64,000 nucleotides of DNA from NCBI GenBank assembly GCA_963556195.1, contig OY744519.1, positions 37,517,801 through 37,581,800 on the forward strand, in the 5' to 3' direction. Shown here one piece after another: positions 32,707 to 46,100 of the stretch (position 1 is its first letter; each line of letters starts with the position of its first letter). Origin of the DNA: Sepiola atlantica (lineage: Eukaryota > Mollusca > Cephalopoda > Sepiida > Sepiolidae). The position numbers were made by a program, and so were the translations under genes. The notes beneath the pieces are model-generated. The model saw nothing but the letters and a program-made list of their open reading frames with translations, was not told where the DNA came from and ran no database searches.

Positions 32707-35268
32707 TTAAATTGGGATCTGAGCAGCGAGGTGTCTGTTTACATTAGTTTTAAATTTCTGCATGTCAGTACTGTCGGGGAAACAGGGGGCAGGGAGGGAG
32801 TTCCAGAGGCCAGCAGCACGAGGAAAGAAGCTATTTGAGTAGAATGCTCTCCGGCATCTGGGGACCTTTACAGTGAATGAGTGAGATTTAGTAGAATGTC
32901 GAGTTAGTCTAGTGAATTTACGTCGAGGGGGTACCAGAGCAGCACACTCATCGGAGCATAATCCATTGAAGTATTTGTAAAACAAACACAAGGATGCTAC
33001 ATTGCGGCGATGGGACAGGGGCTGGAGCTTAGCTGACAGTGAGGGACCTATTAGGTTGACTACTCTTTTTTGGACTTTGTCAAGGAGGGAGAGACTAGTA
33101 GATGATGCACCAGCCCAGATGTGGCAACAATACTCCATGCATGGGCGAATGGTGGCTTTGTAGAGATACAGGATAATGTCAGGTGTAAGGAGTCCACTAG
33201 CACGGTAGAGGGAGCCAACCTTCTTTGCGGCAGCCTTGGCAATGTCTTCAATGTATGTGTTCCAATTCATGTTACCTGTGAAGGTTAGGCCAAGGAGTTT
33301 GAATGATGAACTCTCAGGTAGGGTGTTATTTGCCATGGCAATCGGTGGTTGGAGAGGCTTCTTGTAGTTGTTTAAGGAAAGGAGCTTTGTCTTTGCGGCA
33401 TTAAAAGTCACCAACCATTTATGGCCCCAATCCACTACAGCCTGGAGGTCATTTTCTAAGGATGCAGCCATTGCCTCAGATATGATCGCGTCCGTTTTGC
33501 CAACATGGCGAGAGTAAAGCGTGGTGTCGTCAGCAAATAAACCGATCTCAGACACTATGTCATCAGGGAGATCGTTTATATAGATCAGGAACAACAAAGG
33601 TCCAAGAATAGATCCCTGGGGCACACCAGCATTTATGTCATGTTGTTTAGATGAACGGCCATCGAGGACAACCTGGATTTTTCTTTTGTTTAGGAAGGAT
33701 CTAATTATATTAAGTAGTTGCCCAGTAATACCGTATGAGCGTATTTTCAGGAGAAGCCCTTTATGCCATACCTTGTCAAAGGCCTTGGATATATCAAGCG
33801 CTACTGCCCTAGCTTCACCTGCCTTGTCGAGAGTATGATACATGCGTTCAGAGATGACCGTTAGGATGTCTGCAGTAGATCGTGCTTGTCTAAACCCATA
33901 CTGGCGGTCGGATAGAAGTTTAGCATTAACTAAGTGACGTACTATCGCTAGATTGATTAAGGACTCAAAGATTTTGGCAAAGATCGGCAGTAGACTGATT
34001 GGGCGGTAGTTCTGAGGGTCGGTTCTATTCCCAGTATTCTTGTAGACTGGTACCACAGAGGCAATTTTCCAGCTATCGGGGAAGCAAGATTCAGCTAGGC
34101 ATTTGTTGTAGAGTTTGGAGAGAACAGGGGCCAGTTCAGCAGAGCATTTCTTTATTGCTATTACAGGTATAAGATCAGGCCCACAAGCTTTAGAGGTGTC
34201 AAGGCTTTTTATAATGTCTCTGACCTGGGATGGGGTGATGACCAGGTTATCAAGTGTGGCTTCAGTCCGCAATGGTAATTCAGGGAGAGGGTGGTTACCC
34301 GAGTCTAAAGTAGAGTTAGAAGCGAAACGCTGTGCGAGTAGTTCAGCCTTATCAGTGGCCGTGCAAACGACATCATTGTGGTTTGAAAGTGGGGGAATCG
34401 TAGATTGACCATTATTCACTACACTATTGTAGATTTTCCAGAAATCGCGAGTACCTAGTTTCTGTGACTGGATGCGTTTTTTTGTTAACTCATTATACCT
34501 TCTCTTCGCTTCGCCTATCACAGCCTTGCAATTGTTTCTTGACTCTATAAATTTATGCCTATTAGTAGCTGACTTATTGCGGCCGAATTTACGGAATGCT
34601 TGTTGCCTCTCAGAAATGGCAGCTGCACATTCCGAAGTGAACCATTGAGGAGAGTGGGGCTTGCTAAAGAATTTTCGCATGGGGACATAGGCTTCAATGC
34701 CTGCTTTGACCCATTCAGTTAATTCGTTTGCACACTGGTTGGCAGGGAGTAAGAAGGTTTCCCGCCATGGGGCGTCACTGATGTGGTCTCTGATTGACTC
34801 AAAATCAGCTTGCTCGTAGTATCTTGTTGTTTTGAGCAACGGTTCATCAGCTTTTGGACGACTTTTTAGTGTGATATGTATCATTAGCACAATGTGATCA
34901 GCATTCCCGAGTGGGCTATGAGCTTTCGTCACACAAGCCTCGGGTATTGAGGTCAAGAAGAGGTCTAGAAGTGAGGCTTGTTGATCCACACGATCGGGGA
35001 TGCGGGTCGGAAAATCAACAGTCTGAGAGAGGGAGTGAGCTAAGGAGAAATTATACGTAGAGTTGCCGGCTGCATCAGTAAGGCTGGAGAATCCCAACCA
35101 GTCGCGGTGGTGGGCATTAAAATCCCCAAATACATGTATCTGGGCATTCGAGTCTATTAAGAGTGCTCTATCTATGCTTTCAGAGACAGAGTTTAGCAGA
35201 GTACAGTCCTGGGACGACGGGGAGCGATATAGGAAATATAAGTAACTAACGTTGTGATGTAAAGTCAA
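32707..35268 (-). CDS. LINE ORF2, duplicate of copy 1
   Basis: The 853-residue product is identical to that of copy 1, including Ala in place of Ser in the GNADH motif and an intact FADD active site. As in copy 1 it opens at a TTG just after an in-frame TGA (35,275-35,277), so no genuine start is present. Identity over the whole protein means the duplication is recent or the pair is being homogenised. It is expected to be inactive as an autonomous element for the same reasons as copy 1. Confidence 0.9.
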   Translation of the reverse strand: MTLHHNVSYLYFLYRSPSSQDCTLLNSVSESIDRALLIDSNAQIHVFGDFNAHHRDWLGFSSLTDAAGNSTYNFSLAHSLSQTVDFPTRIPDRVDQQASLLDLFLTSIPEACVTKAHSPLGNADHIVLMIHITLKSRPKADEPLLKTTRYYEQADFESIRDHISDAPWRETFLLPANQCANELTEWVKAGIEAYVPMRKFFSKPHSPQWFTSECAAAISERQQAFRKFGRNKSATNRHKFIESRNNCKAVIGEAKRRYNELTKKRIQSQKLGTRDFWKIYNSVVNNGQSTIPPLSNHNDVVCTATDKAELLAQRFASNSTLDSGNHPLPELPLRTEATLDNLVITPSQVRDIIKSLDTSKACGPDLIPVIAIKKCSAELAPVLSKLYNKCLAESCFPDSWKIASVVPVYKNTGNRTDPQNYRPISLLPIFAKIFESLINLAIVRHLVNAKLLSDRQYGFRQARSTADILTVISERMYHTLDKAGEARAVALDISKAFDKVWHKGLLLKIRSYGITGQLLNIIRSFLNKRKIQVVLDGRSSKQHDINAGVPQGSILGPLLFLIYINDLPDDIVSEIGLFADDTTLYSRHVGKTDAIISEAMAASLENDLQAVVDWGHKWLVTFNAAKTKLLSLNNYKKPLQPPIAMANNTLPESSSFKLLGLTFTGNMNWNTYIEDIAKAAAKKVGSLYRASGLLTPDIILYLYKATIRPCMEYCCHIWAGASSTSLSLLDKVQKRVVNLIGPSLSAKLQPLSHRRNVASLCLFYKYFNGLCSDECAALVPPRRKFTRLTRHSTKSHSFTVKVPRCRRAFYSNSFFPRAAGLWNSLPAPCFPDSTDMQKFKTNVNRHLAAQIPI

Positions 35269-35538
35269 TCTAAATCACATGTAGTCGTAGTCATCTGATT
35301 CTAACCTATGTTCTCTAGTCAGCGGGAGGGTGTTCCGAACATAAACTCCTAGCCCGTGCATGTGTTTGTCAGAGTCTTTACGGTAGAGTGGGAGGTAGTC
35401 AGTCATGTCAAAGTGGTGAGAAGAGATTGAGGATTGGAGGTTAGTTTCACTAAGAGCTAGGATATCCGGGGAGTTTGTCAGGAGAAAGGTTTCTACGTCG
35501 TTGATGTTGGTTCTAAGTCCCCGGATATTTGAGAATGC
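35269..35538 (-). pseudogene. LINE endonuclease N-terminus with stop, copy 2
   Basis: Same 90-codon in-frame extension as in copy 1, with the same TGA. Sharing the nonsense codon shows it predates the 8.6-kb duplication. Confidence 0.85.
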
Positions 35539-38500
35539 AATGGGTCACTACGTTTTATTGTTGGGTCACTACTTTTAATGGTTAAGTCACTACGTTTTAT
35601 GGTTGGGTAACTGCGTTTTATTGTTAGGTCACTACGAGTTATGGTTAGGTCACTACGTTTTATTGTTGGGTCACCAATTTTTATGGTTGGGTTACTACGT
35701 TTTATGGTTAAGTCACTACGTTTTATAGTTAAGTCACTTTTATTGTTGGTCACCACTTTTATTGTTGGGTCACCACTTTTTTATGGTTTGATCACTATGT
35801 TTTGTTGTTGGGTTACAACTTTTTATGGTTAGGTCACTACGATTTATGCCAAGGTCACCACGTTTTATTGCTGGGGCATTACGTTTTAATGTAGGGTCAC
35901 TAAGTTTTATTTTTGTCACCACTTTTTATTGTTGGGTCACTACGTTTTAATGTTGGGTCACCACGTTTTATTGCTGGGTCACTACGTGTTATTGTTGAGT
36001 CACCAGTTTTTATGGTTGGGTCGCTACGTTTTATGGTTGGGTAACCACTTTTTATGGTTGGTTCACCACTTTTTATTCTTGGGTCACTACGTTTAATGGT
36101 TAAGTTACTAGTTTTAATTGTTGGGTCACCACTTTTTTGGTTGGGTCACCACGTTTTATTTTTGGGTCACCACTTTATCGTAGGGGTCAACACTTTTTAT
36201 TGCTGGGCAAATACGTTTTATTGTTGGGTCCCCACTTTTAATGGTTGGGTCACTACGTTTTATGGTCGGGTCACTACGTTTTATTGTTAAGTCACTACGG
36301 TTTATAGTTAGTTCACTACGTTTTATTGTTGGGTCACCACTTTTTATTGTTGTGTCACCACTTTTTATGGCTGGATCACCATTTTTGTTGTTGGCTCACC
36401 ACTTTTTATTGTTTGTCACTACGTTTTATTGTTAGGTCACCACTTCTTATTGCTGGGTCACAACTTTTATCGTTGAGTCACGACTTTTTATTGCTGGGTC
36501 CCTACGTTTTATTGTTGGGTCACTAAGTTATATTGTTAGCTCACCACGTTTTATTGTTGGGTCACCACTTTTTATGGTTGGATTGAAACGTTTTATGGTT
36601 GGTTACCTCTTTTTATGGTTGGGTCACTACGTTTTATGGTTGGGTCACTAAGTTTTATCGTTAGGTCACTACGTTTAATTGTTGAGTCACCACTTTTTAT
36701 GGTTGAGTAACTACGTTTTATTGTTAAGTCACTACGTTTTATTGCTGGGTCACCACTTTTTATTGCTGGGTCTCAATGTTTTGTTGTTGTGTCACCACTT
36801 TTTATGGTTGGGTCACTACGTTTGATGGTTAAGTCACTACGTTTTATAGTTAAGTAACTGCGTTTCATTGTTAGGTCACCACTTTTTATGGTTTAATCAC
36901 TATGTTTTATTGTTGGGTCACAACTTTTTATTCCTGGGTAACCACTTTTATTGTTGGCTTACCAATTGATATGGTTAGGTCACTACGTTTTATTGTTAGG
37001 TCACTACGTTTTATTGTTCGGTCACTACGATTTATGCTAAGGTCAGCACGTTTTATTGATGGGTCATTTCGTTTTAATGTTAGGTCACTAAGTTTTATTG
37101 TTGGGTCATCACTTTATTGTTTGGTCACCACTTTTTATTGTTGGGTCACTACGTTTTAATGCTGGGTCACCACGTTTTATTGCTGGGTCACTACGTTTTA
37201 TTGTTGAGTCACCACTTTTTATGGATGGGTACCACTTTTTATTGTTGGGTCACCACTTTTTATTGTTGGGTCACTACGTTTAATGGTTAAGTCACTAGTT
37301 TTAATTGTTGGCTCACTACTTTTTTGTTGGGTCACCACGTTTTATTTCTGGGGCACCACTTTTTATTGCTGGGTCACTACGTTTTATTGTTGGGTCACCA
37401 TATTTAATAGTTGGGTCACTAAGTTTTGTGGTTGGGTCAGTACGTTTTATTGTTAGGTAACTACGATTTATTGTTTGGTCACTACGTTGTATTGTTTGTT
37501 CACCACTGTTTATTTTTGGGTCACCACTTTTTATAGTTGGGTACATACGTTTTATGGTTAAGTCCCTTTGTTCTATTGTTGGGTCACCACTTTTTTATCG
37601 TTTAATCACTATGTTTCATTGTTGGGTCACCACTTTTTATTGCTGGTCACCACCTTTATTGTTGGGTTACCAATTTCTATGGTTAGGCTACTACGTGTTA
37701 TTGTTGGGTCACTACATTTTATTGTTGGGTAACTACGATTGATGCTAAGGTCACCACGTTTTATTGCTGGGTAATTACGTTTTAATGTCGGCTCACTACG
37801 TTTAATGGTTCAGTAACTAGTTTTAATTGTTGGGTCACCACTCTTTTCGTTGGGTCACCACGTTTTATTGCTGAGTCACAACTTTTTATTGCTAGGCACT
37901 ACGTTGTAGTGTTGGGTCACCACTTAATTGTGGGCCAACACTTTTATTGCTAGGTCACTACGTTTTATTGTTGGGTCACCACTTTTTATGGTAAAGTCAC
38001 TACGTTTTATGGTGAGGTCACTACGTTTTATTCTGTTGTCACTACGATTTATGGTTAGGTCACTACGTTTTATTGTTGAGTCACCACTTTTTATTGTTGG
38101 GTCACAACTTTTTGTTGTTGGGTTACAACTGTTCAATGTTTGTCACTACGTTTTATTGTTGGGTCACCACTTCTTATTGCATGGTCACAACTTTTATCGT
38201 TGAGTCACCACGTTTTATTGTTTGGTCACTACGTTTTATTGTTGGGTCACTACTTTATTGTTGGGTCACAACATTTTATTGTTGGTCACTACGTTTTAAT
38301 ATTTGGTCACCTCGTTTTATTGCTGTGTAACGACGTTCAATTATTGGGTCACCACTTTTCAATAATGGTCACTGCGTTTTATGGTTGGGTCACTACGTTT
38401 TATGGTTGGGTCACCTTTTTTATGGTTGATCACTACGATTTATGGTAAGGTCACTACGTTTTATTGTTGGGTGACCACGTTTTCTTGCTGTGTAACCACT

Positions 38501-40159
38501 TATAATTGTTAGGTCACCACTTTTCAATAATAGTCACTTCCTTTTATTGTTGGGTCACCACTTTTTATGGTTGGGTCACTACGTTTTATGTTTGGGTCAC
38601 CTTATTTATGGTTGGTCAGTACGATTTATGGTTAGGTCACTACGTTTTATTGTTAGGTAACCACTTCTTATTGCTGGGTAACCACCTTTAATTGTTGGGT
38701 CACTACTTTTTGTTGCTGGGTCACTAAGATTTATTGTTGGGTCACCACTTTTGATGGTTGGATCACAACAATTTATAATTGGGGCACCACGTTTTATTGT
38801 GGGGTCACTAAGATTTATGGTTAGATCACTACGTTTAATTGTTGGTTCACCACTTTTAATCGTGGGGTCACCACTTTTATTGTTGGGGCACTACGTTTTA
38901 TTGTTGGGTCACCACTTTTTATAGTTGGGTCACTATGTTTTATGTTGGGTCACTACGTTTTATTGTTAAGCCACTACGATTTATGGTTAGGTCACTACGT
39001 TTTATTGTTGAGTCACCACTTTTTATTGTTGGGTAACCACTTTTTATGGTTGGGTCACTACGTTTTATTGTTAATCACAACGTTTTATAGTTATGACACT
39101 ACGTTTTATTGTTGGGTCACCACTTTTTATGGTTTAATTACTACGTTTTATTCTTGGGTGACGACTTTTTTTGTTGGGTCACCACTTTTAATGGTTGGGT
39201 CACTACGTTTAATGGTTAAGTCACTACGTTTTATAGTAAGGTCACTATGTTTTATTGCTGGGTCACCACTTTTTATGGTTTAATCACTACTTTTTTTTGT
39301 TGGGTCGCTACTTTTTATTGCTGGGTCACCACTTTTGTTGTTGGGTAACAACTTTTTATGGTTAGGTCACTACGTTTTATTGTTGGGTCACTACGATTTA
39401 TGGTAAGGCCACCACGTTTTTTTGCTTGGTCACTATGTTTTAATTTTGGATCACTAAGTTTTATTGTTAGGTCACCACTTTATTGTTTAGTCACCACTTT
39501 TTATTGTTTGGTGACTACTGTTTATGTTGGGTAACCACGTTTTATTGTTGGGTCATTACGTTTTATTGTTGAGTCACCACTTTTTATGGTTTGTGTCACT
39601 ACGTTTTATGGTTGGGTAACCACTTTTTGTGGTGTGGTAACCACTGTTTATTGTTGGGTCACCACTTTTTATTGTTAGGTCACTACGTTTTATGTTTTAG
39701 TCACTAGTTTTGGTTATTAGGAAACAATTTTTGTTGTTGGGTCACCACGTTTTATTGCTGGGTTACCACTTTTTATTGCTGGGCACTACGTTTTATTGTT
39801 AGGTCACCACTTCATTGTGGGGGTCATAACTTTTTATTGCTGGGTCACTACGTTTTATTTTTAGGTCACCACTTTTTATGGTTGGGATCACTACGTTTTA
39901 TTGTTGGGTCACTATGTTTTATTGTTAGGTCACTACGATTTGTGGTAAAGTCACTACCTTTTATAGTTATGTCACTTCGTTTTATTGTTGGGCACAACTT
40001 TTTATAGTTTAATAGCTACGTTTTATTGTTGGGTCACCACTATTTATTGCTGGGTCACAACTTTTATTGTTGGATTACAAATTTTAACGGTTATGTCACT
40101 ACGTTTTATTGTTCGGTAGCTACGTTTTATTGTTGGGTCACTACGATTTTTGTTAAGGA

Positions 40160-43100
40160 CACCACGTTTTATTGCTGGGTCACTACGTTTTAATGTGTGG
40201 TCAATAAGTTTTATTGTTGGGTCATCACTTTATTGTTTCATCACAACTTTTTATTGTTGGGTCACTACGTTTTAATGTTGAGGGACCACGTTTTATTGCT
40301 GAGTCACTACGTTTTATTGTAGAGTCACTACTATTTATGGTTGGGTCACTACGTTTTATGGTTTGGTAACCACTTTTTATGGTTTGGTAACCACTTTTTA
40401 TTGTTGGGTCACCACTTTTTATTGTTGGGGCACTACGTTTAATGGCTAAGTCACTAGGTTTAATAGTTGGGTCACAACGTTTTTTGTTGGGTCACTACGT
40501 TTTATTGTTGGGGCACTACTTTTAATGGTTAGGTCACTAAGTTTTATGTTTGGGTCACTACGTTTTATTGTTGGGTGACTCCTTTTTATTGTTGGGTCGC
40601 CACTTTTTATTGTTGGGTCACCACTTTTTATGGTTTGGTCACAACGTTTTATGGTTAAGTCACTACGTTTTATAATTAAGTCACTTCGTTGTATTGTTAG
40701 GTCACCATCTTTTATTGCTGGGTGACCACTTATATTGTAGGGTTGCCAATTTCTAAGGTCAGCACGTTTTATTGTTGGGTCATTACGTATTAATGTTGGG
40801 TCACTAAGTTTTATTGTTAGGTCACCACTTTATTGTTAGGTCACCAATTTCTATGGTTAGGTCACTACGTTTTATTGTTGGTCACTACATTTTATTGTTG
40901 GGTCACTACGATTTATGCTAAGGTCACCACGTTTTATTGTTGGGTGATTACGTTTTAATGTTGGGTCACTAAGTTTTATTGTTGGGTCACCACGTTATTG
41001 TTTTGTCACCACTTTTTATTGTTGGGTCAATACGTTTTAATGTTGGGTCACCACTTTTATTGCTGGGTCACTACGTTTGATTGTTGAGTCAACACTTTTT
41101 ATGGTTGGGTCACAACGTTTTATTTTTGCGTAACCACATTTTATGGTTGGGTAACAACTTTTTATTGTTGGGTCACTACGTTGAATGGTTAATTCACTAG
41201 TTTTTATTGTTGGGTCACCACTTTTTTGGTTGGGTCACCAGGTTTTATATCTGCGTCACAACTTCTTATTGCTAGGCACTACGTTTTATTGTTGGGTCAC
41301 CACTTTATGGTGGGGTCACCACTTTTGATTCGCGGGTCACTACTTTTTATAGTTGGGTCACTACGTGTTAATGTTGGTCACTACTTTTTAAGGTTTGGTC
41401 ACCATGTTTTATCGCTGGGTAACCATTTATAATTTCTGGGTCACTACGTTTTATTGGTGGGTCACAACTTTTTATGGTTGGGTCACTACGTTTAATGGTT
41501 GGGTCACCACTTTTTCTGGTGAGTTACTACGATTGATTGTTTGGTCGCTACGTTTCATTGTCACCACTTTTTATTGCTTGGTCACTACGTTTTATCGTTG
41601 GGTTACTAAGTTTTATTGTTAAGTCACCACTTTATTGTTGGGTCACGATTTATGGTTAGGTCACTACTTTTATCGTTTTGTCAGCACTTTTTTGGTTGGG
41701 TCACCACGTTTTATTGCTGGGTCACCACTTTTTATTGCTGGGTCACCACTTTATGGTGGGGTCACCACTTTTGATTCGCGGGTCACTACTTTTTATAGTT
41801 GGGTCACTACGTGTTAATGTTGGTCACTACTTTTTAAGGTTTGGTCACCATGTTTTATCGCTGGGTAACCATTTATAATTTCTGGGTCACTACGTTTTAT
41901 TGGTGGGTCACAACTTTTTATGGTTGGGTCACTACGTTTAATGGTTGGGTCACCACTTTTTCTGGTGAGTTACTACGATTGATTGTTTGGTCGCTACGTT
42001 TCATTGTCACCACTTTTTATTGCTTGGTCACTACGTTTTATCGTTGGGTTACTAAGTTTTATTGTTAAGTCACCACTTTATTGTTGGGTCACGATTTATG
42101 GTTAGGTCACTACTTTTATCGTTTTGTCAGCACTTTTTTGGTTGGGTCACCACGTTTTATTGCTGGGTCACCACTTTTTATTGCTGGGTCACTACGTTTT
42201 ATTGTTGGGTCACCACTTTTAATGGTTAAATCACTACGTTTTATGGTTGGGTCACTGCGTTTTATTGTTAGGTCACTACGATTTATGGTTAGGTCACTAC
42301 GTTTTATTGTTGGGTCACCACTTTTTATTGTTTGTCACTACGTTTTATTGTTGGGTCACCACTTCTTATTGCTGGGCACAACTTTTATCGTTGAGTCACG
42401 ACTTTTTATTGCTGGGTCACAACTTTATGGTTGGGTCACCACGTTTTATTGCTGGGTCACCACTTTTTATTGCTGGGTCACTACGTTTTAATGTTGGGGC
42501 ACCACCTTTTATTGCTGAGTCACTACGTTTTATTGTAGAGTCATCACTTTTTATGGTTAGGTCACTACGTTTTATGGTTGGGTAACCACTTTTTATGGTT
42601 TGGTAACCACTTTTTATTGTTGGGTCACTACTTTTTATTGTTAGGGCACTACGTTTAATGGTAAAGTCACTAGTTTGAATAGTTGGGTCACCACGTTTTT
42701 TGTTGGGTCACTACGTTTTATTGTTTGGGCACTACTTTTAATGGTTTGGTCACTAAGTTTTATTGTTGGGTCACTACTTTTTATGGTTGGGTCACTACGT
42801 TTGATGGTTAAGTCACTACGTTTTATAGTTAAGCCACGTTTCATTGTTGGGTCACTACGTTTTATTGTTGGGTCACTACGATTTATGCTAAGGTCAGCAC
42901 GTTTTATTGTTGGGTCATTACGTTTTAATGTTGGGTCACTAAGTTGTATTGTTAGGTCACCACTTTATTGTTTGGTCACCAATTTCTATGGTTAGGTCAC
43001 TACGTTTTATTGTTGGTCACTACGATTTATGCTAAGGTCACCACGTTTTATTGTTGGGTCATTACGTTTTAATGTTGGGTCACTAAGTTTTATTGTTGGG

Positions 43101-46100
43101 TCACCACGTTATTGTTTTGTCACCACTTTTTATTGTTGGGTCACTACGTTTTAATGTTGGGTCACCACGTTTATTGCTGGGTCACTACGTTTTATTGTTG
43201 AGTCAACACATTTTATGGTTCGATCACAACGTTTTATTGTTGGGTAACCACATTTTATGGTTGGTAACCACTTTTTATTGTTGGGTCACCACGTTGAATG
43301 GTTAATTCACTAGTTTTTATTGTTGGGTCACCACTTTTTTGGTTGGGTCACCATGTTTTATTGCTGCGTCACAACTTCTTATTGCTGGGCACTACGTTTT
43401 ATTGTTGGGTCACCACTTTATGGTGGGGTCATTAGTTTTGATTGGTGGGTCACTACTTTTTATTGTTGGGTCACTACGTTTTAATGTTGGTCACTACGTT
43501 TTAAGGTTTGGTCACCACGTTTTATCGCTGGGTAACCATTTATAATTTCTGGGTCACAACGTTTTATTGGTGAGTCACAACTTTTTATGGTTGGGTCACT
43601 ACGTTTTATGGTTGGGTCACCACTTTTTCTGGTTGGTCACTACGATTGAGGGTTTGGTCACTACGTTTCATTGTTGAGTCACCACTTTTTATTGCTTGGT
43701 CACTACGTTTTATAGTTGGGTTACTAAGTTTTATTGTTAGGTCACCACTTTATTGTTGGGTCACGATTCATGGTTAGGTCACTACTTTTATCGTTTAGTC
43801 ACCACTTTTTATTGCTGGGTCACAACGTTTTATTGTAGGGTCACCACTTTAGATGGTTTGGTCAGAAGGTTTTCTGGTTGGTCACTACGTTTAATTGTAG
43901 GGTCACTACGATTCATGCTTAGGTCACTACGTTTAATTGTTGGATTACAACTTTTTATTGTTGGGTCACCACTTATATTGTTGGGTCACCACTTTTTATG
44001 GTTGGATCACTACGTTTTATGATTGGGTACACAGAGTTTATGGATGAGTAACCACTTTTTATTGTTGGGTCACCACCTTTTATTGTTGGGTCACCACTTT
44101 TTTGGTTGGGTCACCACGTTTAATTGCTGGGTCACAACTTTTTATTGCTGGGTCACTACGTTTTATTGTTGGGTCACCACTTTTAATGGTTAAGTCACTA
44201 CGTTTTATGGTTGGGTAACTGCGTTTTATTGTTAGGTCACTACGAGTTATGGTTAGGTCACTACGTTTTATTGTTGGGTCACCAATTTTTATGGTTGGGT
44301 TACTACGTTTTATGGTTAAGTCACTACGTTTTATAGTTAAGTCACTTTTATTGTTGGTCACCACTTTTATTGTTGGGTCACCACTTGTTTATGGTTTTAT
44401 CACTATGTTTTGTTGTTGGGTTACAACTTTTTATGGTTATGGCACTACGATTTATGCCAAGGTCACCACGTTTTATTGCTGGGGCATTACGTTTTAATGT
44501 AGGGTCACTAAGTTTTATTTTTGGTCACCACTTTTTATTGTTGGGTCACTACGTTTTAATGTTGGGTCACCACGTTTTATTGCTGGGTCACTACGTGTTA
44601 TTGTTGAGTCACCAGTTTTTATGGTTGGGTCGCTACGTTTTATGTTTGGGTAACCACTTTTTATGGTTGGTTCACCACTTTTTATTCTTGGGTCACTACG
44701 TTTAATGGTTAAGTCACTAGTTTTAATTGTTGGGTCACCACTTTTTTGGTTGGGTCACCACGTTTTATTGCTGGGTCACCACTTTTTATAGCATGGTACT
44801 ACGTTTTATTTTTGGGTCACCACTTTATCGTAGGGGTCAACACTTTTTATTGCTGGGCAAATACGTTTTATTGTTGGGTCCCCACTTTTAATGGTTGGGT
44901 CACTACGTTTTATGGTCGGGTCACTACGTTTTATTGTTAAGTCACTACGGTTTATAGTTAGTTCACTACGTTTTATTGTTGGGTCACCACTTTTTATTGT
45001 TGTGTCACCACTTTTTATGGCTGGATCACCATTTTTGTTGTTGGCTCACCACTTTTTATTGTTTGTCACTACGTTTTATTGTTAGGTCACCACTTCTTAT
45101 TGCTGGGTCACAACTTTTATCGTTGAGTCACGACTTTTTATTGCTGGGTCCCTACGTTTTATTGTTGGGTCACTAAGTTATATTGTTAGCTCACCACGTT
45201 TTATTGTTGGGTCACCACTTTTTATGGTTGGATTGAAACGTTTTATGGTTGGTTACCTCTTTTTATGGTTGGGTCACTACGTTTTATGGTTGGGTCACTA
45301 AGTTTTATCGTTAGGTCACTACGTTTAATTGTTGAGTCACCACTTTTTATGGTTGAGTAACTACGTTTTATTGTTAAGTCACTACGTTTTATTGCTGGGT
45401 CACCACTTTTTATTGCTGGGTCTCAATGTTTTGTTGTTGTGTCACCACTTTTTATGGTTGGGTCACTACGTTTGATGGTTAAGTCACTACGTTTTATAGT
45501 TAAGTAACTGCGTTTCATTGTTAGGTCACCACTTTTTATGGTTTAATCACTATGTTTTATTGTTGGGTCACAACTTTTTATTCCTGGGTAACCACTTTTA
45601 TTGTTGGCTTACCAATTGATATGGTTAGGTCACTACGTTTTATTGTTAGGTCACTACGTTTTATTGTTCGGTCACTACGATTTATGCTAAGGTCAGCACG
45701 TTTTATTGATGGGTCATTTCGTTTTAATGTTAGGTCACTAAGTTTTATTGTTGGGTCATCACTTTATTGTTTGGTCACCACTTTTTATTGTTGGGTCACT
45801 ACGTTTTAATGCTGGGTCACCACGTTTTATTGCTGGGTCACTACGTTTTATTGTTGAGTCACCACTTTTTATGGATGGGTACCACTTTTTATTGTTGGGT
45901 CACCACTTTTTATTGTTGGGTCACTACGTTTAATGGTTAAGTCACTAGTTTTAATTGTTGGCTCACTACCGTTTTGTTGGGTCACCACGTTTTATTTCTG
46001 GGGCACCACTTTTTATTGCTGGGTCACTACGTTTTATTGTTGGGTCACCATATTTAATAGTTGGGTCACTAAGTTTTGTGGTTGGGTCAGTACGTTTTAT

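Larger units (their letters stand above)
32581..35540 (-). mobile_element. 5'-truncated APE-type LINE, copy 2
   Basis: Same boundaries, same truncation point and same T-rich tail as copy 1, displaced by 8,618 bp. Both flanks match copy 1 over kilobases, so this copy arose by segmental duplication and not by a second retrotransposition. Confidence 0.9.
31584..40159. repeat. 8.6-kb tandem duplication, block 2 (with LINE)
   Basis: 8,576-bp near-identical copy of 22,965-31,583. The junction at 31,584-31,598 (CACCACGTTTTATTG) joins the left context found before 40,160 (GTTAAGGA) to the right context found after 22,979 (TTGGGTCATTACG), as expected for unequal exchange within that 15-bp word. Confidence 0.85.

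Noticed and set aside
24089..35268. Two independent insertions of the same LINE
   Set aside because: Both copies have the same truncation point, tail, nonsense codon and kilobases of matching flanks, so the second arose by segmental duplication.
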